From positions 29,307 to 93,306 of the forward strand of contig NZ_CAKKLY010000012.1 in the NCBI RefSeq assembly GCF_918698095.1: a DNA stretch of 64,000 nucleotides, written 5' to 3'. A program made the position numbers and the translations under genes. The stretch is from Arthrobacter sp. Bi83 (GTDB lineage Bacteria > Actinomycetota > Actinomycetes > Actinomycetales > Micrococcaceae). The stretch's first letter is position 1, and each line of letters starts with the position of its first letter. The notes under the pieces are model-generated. The model was not told where the DNA came from, made no database searches, and saw only the letters and a program-made list of their open reading frames with translations. Below are positions 61,796-64,000 of this stretch, one piece after another.

Positions 61796-62407
61796 TTAGA
61801 GGACGCCAGATGTAGAGACGAGCTGCGCCCGGCCTTCTTCGAGCCGGTACGCGACGCCGATGACCGCGGTGGAGTAATCGTCCACGGCGTCGAAGATCAC
61901 CCGTGAACTGTCCAGCAGCCGGCGCACGGTCTGCTTGGCATGTTCGACGACCATGTCGTTGATGTCCGTCTTGTCCTCGCGCAGCGATCTCAGCACCGAC
62001 GGTGTGATCCGTTCAACCAAGTCGCGTATGTGGCCCTGGGGCACCTCCCCCGTTTCCACGGCGTCTTTCGCGGCCGTGACGGCGCCGCAGTTGTCATGGC
62101 CGAGGACGACGATCAGCGGGACGTGGAGCACCGAGACACCGTACTCGATCGAGCCGAGAACGGCGTCGTCGATTACGTGCCCGGCAGTGCGCACCACGAA
62201 GACGTCTCCGAGACCGACGTCGAAGATGATCTCTGCGGCGAGACGGGAGTCCGCGCAGCCAAAGATGACCGCGAACGGGTTTTGGGTGTTCACCAGTTCG
62301 CTGCGCCGGGAGGCGTTCTGGTTCGGGTGCAGTGAATCTCCCGAGATAAAACGCGCGTTGCCTTCAAGTAGGCGCTGCCATGCATCGTACGGGCTGATTC
62401 TGCTCAC
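61796..62407 (-). CDS. Beta-class carbonic anhydrase
   Basis: A 203-residue zinc enzyme interconverting CO2 and bicarbonate. Zinc ligands are C51 and the D53-R55 dyad in VIFGCADSRLAAEIIFD, and H104 and C107 in VLGHDNCGAVTAA. VFVVRTAGHVIDDAVLGSIEYG (quoted in part) is typical of actinobacterial/mycobacterial forms. There is no signal peptide. It is followed on the same strand, upstream, by a hypothetical gene 5 bp away. Confidence 0.95.
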   Translation of the reverse strand: MSRISPYDAWQRLLEGNARFISGDSLHPNQNASRRSELVNTQNPFAVIFGCADSRLAAEIIFDVGLGDVFVVRTAGHVIDDAVLGSIEYGVSVLHVPLIVVLGHDNCGAVTAAKDAVETGEVPQGHIRDLVERITPSVLRSLREDKTDINDMVVEHAKQTVRRLLDSSRVIFDAVDDYSTAVIGVAYRLEEGRAQLVSTSGVL

Positions 62408-62412
62408 CCTGC

Positions 62413-62655
62413 TTACTTTACGGGGGCGTCCTGACTCATATGGGGAAGTATCGCTTCCGTGGCCGGGTTAAGGGGTCTGGGTCGGACTGCTAGGCGATAG
62501 GGGCGGGACCCGCCCTGCAGAATGCCGGTGACGTAAATCCGCGCGTCGGTCACACCTGCGCAGGCGAGCAGCCAGGCACGCACAAAGTCAGGTATTGGCC
62601 ACTGGTGCGGTGCCCGGGCGGCCAGTGTTGAATTGAAGGTGAAGCAGCCCTTCAT
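62413..62655 (-). CDS. Hypothetical protein (80 aa)
   Basis: An 80-residue frame: MKGCFTFNSTLAARAPHQWP, IPDFVRAWLLACAGVTDARI and YVTGILQGGSRPYRLAVRPR. No family is recognised. Its ATG overlaps the stop of the upstream frame (ATGA). It lies 5 bp from the carbonic anhydrase start, so it could be part of one transcript, but coding character is modest. The sequence GGGCGGGACCCGCCC within it is a perfect palindrome. Confidence 0.35.
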   Translation of the reverse strand: MKGCFTFNSTLAARAPHQWPIPDFVRAWLLACAGVTDARIYVTGILQGGSRPYRLAVRPRPLNPATEAILPHMSQDAPVK

Positions 62656-63251
62656 GCCCCGCCGCGGGGGCTCAGCGGCTGCTTCACCACTTCCCGAGCA
62701 CGGAGCGTTCGGGCTTTGACCGGGGCCGGCGACGAACTGAAGCCCTCTGAGACCGGGGCTTTGGTACCCCAGTCGTCGCTGGCCCCTCGGGCTGAGGATG
62801 CTTGGGCACTCCTCGTGGCCCCGACGGCTGCCCTTATGCCTGGTAGGCAGGGTCGATTTCGGCCGCCCACCCTCGCGTCGAAGGCACCTGTGCTGACGAG
62901 GTTCGGGCGCAAAGTAGTTGAGCCGCCAGCCCTGCCTCGGAACTCCGGCTGTTCCGGTTCCGTCGGAGCGGCACCATTCGCCTGGGCACGTTCGGCCTCC
63001 CGGCGCTCCGCCCGGTGCATGTCAAGCCGACGGCGGCCGGCGGCGACTGCGTAGCGGGTCACGACGGCTGGGTTCCACGCTTCGGCTTCGGCCAGCTTCA
63101 CCGGGCCGTTGACTGCGCTGCGGCGCTTGAGCTGCCAGATGGTCGTGAGACCGATAGCCGTCCAGAGCAGCAAATCAGGACACCCGGCGAACTCGACCAG
63201 GTGCGCCGAGAGGTCAGGATTCCGGTCGGCAGTGGGCCAGATACCGGCCAT
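62652..63251 (-). CDS. Hypothetical protein, uncertain (up to 199 aa)
   Basis: From ATG 63249-63251 an open frame encodes MAGIWPTADRNPDLSAHLVE, then FAGCPDLLLWTAIGLTTIWQ and a long Arg/Ala/Pro/Ser-rich remainder without domains. The first ~70 residues look protein-like; the last 120 are low in complexity and could be chance. The frame extends to 63338. No ribosome site is clear. It is coupled (ATGA) to the 80-aa frame. Confidence 0.3.
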   Translation of the reverse strand: MAGIWPTADRNPDLSAHLVEFAGCPDLLLWTAIGLTTIWQLKRRSAVNGPVKLAEAEAWNPAVVTRYAVAAGRRRLDMHRAERREAERAQANGAAPTEPEQPEFRGRAGGSTTLRPNLVSTGAFDARVGGRNRPCLPGIRAAVGATRSAQASSARGASDDWGTKAPVSEGFSSSPAPVKARTLRAREVVKQPLSPRGGA

Positions 63252-63386
63252 CAGCTCATACGTGTTTTGCGCATTCGAGCACCTCCGGTGGCGGCGAAAA
63301 AGGCGGCGTGGCCGTCGTCGTACCTTCCAGTCAAGCACTCCCGCATCAGGTGCAACAAAGCGGAAACACCGGTACTTCGCGGGGCG

Positions 63387-64000
63387 TTAATGCCGCGCAG
63401 GTCCGAACCAGCCGGCCATCGCATCCTCCAGCCCTGGCTGAGTCCCGTCTCCTGTCCACGCCACATGCCCGTCGGGCCGGATCAACACGGCCGCAGGAGC
63501 GCTGACTGCACCGATCACCGGAAGCTCCCACCCGCCGTCGTACGCGGCGTCCACCAACTGCACCCGATCCGCCCACGGCCCCGGGTCGATGCTGCCCGGC
63601 GCGCCGAGGTTGAGCAGCACCGCACGGGCATCGTGCAGGAGGGTGAACACGCGCAGGGTGCCATTGGCGGTGACGACGTCGAGATCGGGCATGCGGCGCC
63701 CGAGCAGCGGGTGCCCCTCACCGAGGTCGTAGCGGAGGTCCAGGCCGGAAATGAGTCCGCCCAGCCGCTTCCGTGCCTCATCGATCGTCAGCAGGCCGGC
63801 CACCGTGTCGGCCAACGCGCCGATGCGCGGGTCGGCCCGCTGCATGATCGACTGCGCCATCGTGTGCTTCAGCGCGCGGGCCCCAGCGGGGTGCCGCTCG
63901 GCGTGATAAGTGTCCAGCAGGCTGTCCGGCGCAATGCGCTTGACCACCTGGGCGAGCTTCCAGCCGAGGTTCACGGCGTCCTGGATACCAAGCCCGATCC
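63387..64000 (-). CDS. FAD-dependent aromatic hydroxylase, C-terminal part (5' end outside window)
   Basis: The C-terminal ~204 residues of a flavoprotein monooxygenase of the phenol/pentachlorophenol hydroxylase type. At the window edge the frame reads GIGLGIQDAVNLGWKLAQVV, the family's FAD-ribityl binding motif region, then LLDTYHAERHPAGARALKHT. The C-terminal thioredoxin-like domain follows (GHPLLGRRMPDLDVVTANGT, VLIRPDGHVAWTG). The N-terminal GxGxxG and DG motifs lie beyond the window. Such enzymes hydroxylate phenols or polyketides using NAD(P)H. No partner gene is seen within the window. Confidence 0.88.
   Translation of the reverse strand, partial: IGLGIQDAVNLGWKLAQVVKRIAPDSLLDTYHAERHPAGARALKHTMAQSIMQRADPRIGALADTVAGLLTIDEARKRLGGLISGLDLRYDLGEGHPLLGRRMPDLDVVTANGTLRVFTLLHDARAVLLNLGAPGSIDPGPWADRVQLVDAAYDGGWELPVIGAVSAPAAVLIRPDGHVAWTGDGTQPGLEDAMAGWFGPARH

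Noticed and set aside
62716..63054. 112-aa plus-strand ORF
   Set aside because: Low complexity, no ribosome site and no domain; competes with an equally weak minus-strand frame.
1..64000. CRISPR arrays, tRNA/rRNA genes, complete insertion sequences
   Set aside because: None seen by eye on either strand; the only tandem array is the 21-bp repeat, which has no spacers.

Overview
The window is high-GC actinobacterial chromosome, most likely from the Micrococcaceae (Arthrobacter/Pseudarthrobacter-like). The evidence is the gene content, protein sequences close to those families, frequent GTG/TTG starts with GAGG-type ribosome sites, and mycoredoxin in place of glutaredoxin. There are no rRNA or tRNA genes, CRISPR arrays or complete insertion sequences that I can see.

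Region 1 (1-24 kb) is conserved housekeeping DNA, mostly read on the minus strand. In genome order it holds relA, secF-secD-yajC, ruvB-ruvA-ruvC, yebC, pdxT, then murT-gatD (plus strand), a CapA-like lipoprotein, an M3 peptidase (plus strand), pdxS, a CDP-alcohol phosphatidyltransferase, a HIT protein, thrS, and dnaE2 with its DUF6504 partner. The order thrS-HIT-pgsA-pdxS-pdxT-yebC-ruvCAB-yajC-secDF-relA follows the Mycobacterium tuberculosis arrangement. Two things differ here: no PIM acyltransferase/PimA genes follow pgsA, and pdxS and pdxT are split by about 5.6 kb of unrelated genes. pdxS lacks the usual C-terminal tail, and its stop codon lies inside a 58-bp near-perfect palindrome.

Region 2 (24-44 kb) is a mosaic of short transcription units. 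It includes chorismate mutase, a VOC protein, an SRAP protein, mycoredoxin, the argP/lysE pair, a LysM lipoprotein, a lipoate ligase-like protein, a thioesterase, stress and small proteins (DUF1918, DksA-like, CsbD, DUF1810), the AmtB ammonium transporter, an AlkD-like protein, a cupin, a GH16 lipoprotein, an alanine-type aminotransferase, RNase Z and a dienelactone hydrolase. Several short repeats and hairpins lie between these genes.

Region 3 (44-58 kb) is the most unusual part: a compact type VII (ESX/WXG100) secretion locus. A minus-strand arm carries three small ESAT-6-like proteins, a 757-residue WXG/LXG-like protein ending in a His-Me-finger DNA/RNA nuclease domain, and an adjoining probable immunity gene. 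A divergent, tightly coupled plus-strand operon carries a one-TM protein, EccD, a P-loop-degenerate MinD-like protein, a three-ATPase EccC, and two accessory proteins of unknown function. A canonical MinD/ParA gene converges on it. EccB, EccE and mycosin genes are absent from the window.

Region 4 (58-64 kb) has lower coding density: small hypothetical proteins, a DUF1508 protein, a TetR regulator coupled to a tiny ORF, a DUF7793-like protein, a beta-carbonic anhydrase, and the 3' part of an FAD-dependent aromatic hydroxylase that runs off the right edge.
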